A stretch of DNA of 64,000 bases from Lunularia cruciata (lineage: Eukaryota; Streptophyta; Marchantiopsida; Lunulariales; Lunulariaceae), in the NCBI GenBank assembly GCA_948567375.1, contig OX419758.1:33547001-33611000 (forward strand), in the 5' to 3' direction. Numbering within the stretch: position 1 is the stretch's first letter; each line of letters begins with the position of its first letter. The notes below the pieces were generated by a model, which worked only from the letters and a program-made list of their open reading frames with translations, was not told the origin of the DNA and did not search any database. This document shows positions 62,706 through 64,000 of this stretch, piece after piece. Both the position numbers and the translations under genes were made by a program.

Positions 62706-63720
62706 GCTCCCTATAGGCGGCTCAAAATCTCCTACTGGGATTCTTTACTCCCTACTTGTTCTGCTCTACAAACTCCATCTGGGCAACTTGTCGAGGTTGC
62801 CCATTCTTGAGTGGACATTCAACAACACGATGTTCCAACTGGCGATAATAAAAACCATCATCATTTTGTCATAGTTTCTCTCTATCTATAGTGCCAAGTG
62901 GTCTCCGTTGAATGGCATCAATTTCCATTGGTGCCGGCTCCTCCACCCGTGTGTAGTGTATTGGTAGGTTCTGTGGAGGTCAAAGTCAAGACCAACTTGC
63001 TACAACTAAGGAATCAAAATGTTTGGCCAACCGCATGGCTTCCTTCAAGTGTTGTGGCTCTTGCATGGTTACCTCTAATTTGGTTCTTGACTTTAGGCAC
63101 CTCACAAATTGATCTAGAGCTTTACCTTCCAATATATCTAGAATTTGCATGATGGTGTTTTGAAATTGCATGATGTAACTTCTTATAAAGCCAATCTGTT
63201 TCAACTCTGCCAACCTATCCTATGCAGCTCATGTGGCATTTATAGCTTAGAATCAACAAATTATTGCACTCTTGAATTATTCCCATGTCAAGATTAGTGC
63301 AAAAATATTTCATTTAGCTTGTTCCACTTGGAATCTCCACCATAGCTTTGCTACTCCATCCATATGGCTAGAAGCCAAGAGAAACTATTTTTGCTTGTCT
63401 TGTAGATTGGTAACTTCAAAATAAAGTTCATAGTCATACAAAAAATTCTCCATTGCACCCGAGAGATTATTGCCTTTAAATCCCTTGGGTTTAGGGAATC
63501 GGATTGAATCTTCTCCTTCTTGAATTGTTACTCTCTCTACGTACTCTTGCCGTCAAAGATCTCATTCATCTAACAATTGAATAAGGTGCTTGATTTGTTG
63601 TTGCATAGCAATGATAACCTCAAGCATTGCCGCCATGGTTGCTAATCTATCATGCCGCCCTAATCTATCCAATATATTAACACATAGAAGCAACAAGTCC
63701 ACCGTTCTCTATAAGTTACA
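62706..63720 (-). pseudogene. Gag of the chromovirus
   Basis: 63213-62986 encodes LKQIGFIRSYIMQFQNTIMQ and LKEAMRLAKHFDSL, the C-terminal capsid (retrotransposon gag) pattern. A zinc-knuckle-like YYRQLEHRVVECP near 62860-62815 has lost its first two cysteines. Upstream (63240-63720) the capsid sense continues with stops and frame changes. Confidence 0.7.
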
Positions 63721-63893
63721 ATCAAAAGCACCAAGGGTTCCTTAGATATGGTGATCATATGCATAAAATCTTATCCAAAGTGTGAGGTGATGAATTGTGT
63801 GAAACAATACTTGGGTAGTCCTTGGACATGAAATTCCCAATGGTTTGGTGGAAGTGGATTTGGTGATCCATAAATTTCATCCAACCTATTCCT

Positions 63894-63905
63894 GCTCTGA
63901 TACCA
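63894..63905 (-). other. Primer binding site of the chromovirus
   Basis: TGGTATCAGAGC on the minus strand, one base from the LTR end, complementary to the 3' end of initiator tRNA-Met. Confidence 0.93.
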
Positions 63906-63906
63906 A

Positions 63907-64000
63907 TGTAAAAGACCAAAACTGAGGAGAGAATAGGAGAATGGAAACTCACATTGAGTCACTTGAATGTAGGAAAACTTCAAATGCCTAGCATGAGCTT
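63907..64000 (-). repeat. 5' LTR of the chromovirus, inner end only
   Basis: Matches 54950-55043. The rest, including its copy of the heat-shock-element repeats, lies beyond the window. Confidence 0.9.

Larger units (their letters stand above)
54950..64000 (-). mobile_element. Ty3/gypsy chromovirus (3' LTR to 5' LTR, runs off window)
   Basis: Minus-strand order: 5' LTR (63907 to beyond 64000), iMet primer site, Gag, protease, RT, RNase H, integrase, chromodomain, purine tract, 3' LTR (54950-55373). The first 94 bases of the 5' LTR's inner end match 54950-55040. Integrase is split by a 3.7-kb insertion (56734-60476). Frames have stops, and the integrase catalytic Glu is replaced, so the copy is inactive. 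Confidence 0.88.

Noticed and set aside
1-64000. CRISPR arrays, bacterial operons or ribosomal RNA genes
   Set aside because: No regularly spaced short repeats with unique spacers, no prokaryotic gene layout, and no rRNA-like sequence were seen.

Overview
The window looks like nuclear DNA of a land plant with a large, repeat-rich genome. Supporting signs are GT-AG introns, introns of 8-9 kb packed with transposons, plant-type Ty3/gypsy and Ty1/copia elements with plant tRNA primer sites, and a chromovirus. The species cannot be named from the sequence. A non-angiosperm lineage (bryophyte, lycophyte, fern, conifer) is my guess, because a methyltransferase-bearing gypsy element, an R2-like retroelement and a half-tRNA-primed copia element are not typical of well-studied angiosperms. 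I see only one cellular gene; nearly everything else is mobile or decayed.

Layout. (1) 1-~13.95 kb: an old plus-strand Ty3/gypsy element carries a captured DNA cytosine-5 methyltransferase between protease and reverse transcriptase. A second, minus-strand gypsy element (318-8083, near-complete LTR pair) is inserted into its protease. (2) ~13.95-17.8 kb: direct repeats, a short 3' fragment of an R2-like element, and AT-rich sequence without genes. (3) 17.8-21.1 kb, minus strand: a non-LTR retroelement with N-terminal C2H2 finger, RT, CCHC motif and a C-terminal restriction-like endonuclease. (4) 22.5-45.85 kb, plus strand: a split gene for a LisH-CTLH-WD40 seven-bladed propeller protein. Fifteen exons join in frame at GT-AG sites; an upstream exon is uncertain. 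Intron 3 holds a decayed copia element that is itself interrupted by a ~1.25 kb repeat. Intron 9 holds a nearly intact copia element with a perfect 5-bp target duplication. (5) 45.85-54 kb: intergenic, with local duplications and no recognised gene. (6) 54-64 kb, minus strand: a coiled-coil pseudogene, then a chromodomain gypsy element (54950 to beyond the window end). Its integrase is split by a 3.7 kb insertion carrying uncharacterised coiled-coil ORFs, and its LTR has four ~60-bp repeats full of heat-shock-element palindromes upstream of a TATA box.

The most unusual systems are: the retrotransposon-borne cytosine methyltransferase (possibly self-methylation or silencing evasion); the copia element whose LTR contains the start codon and first ~25 codons of its polyprotein, followed at once by a primer site matching the anticodon arm of initiator tRNA-Met as in Drosophila copia; and the heat-shock-element-bearing chromovirus LTR. 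All elements except the intron-9 copia are visibly broken, so functional statements about them concern their ancestors.
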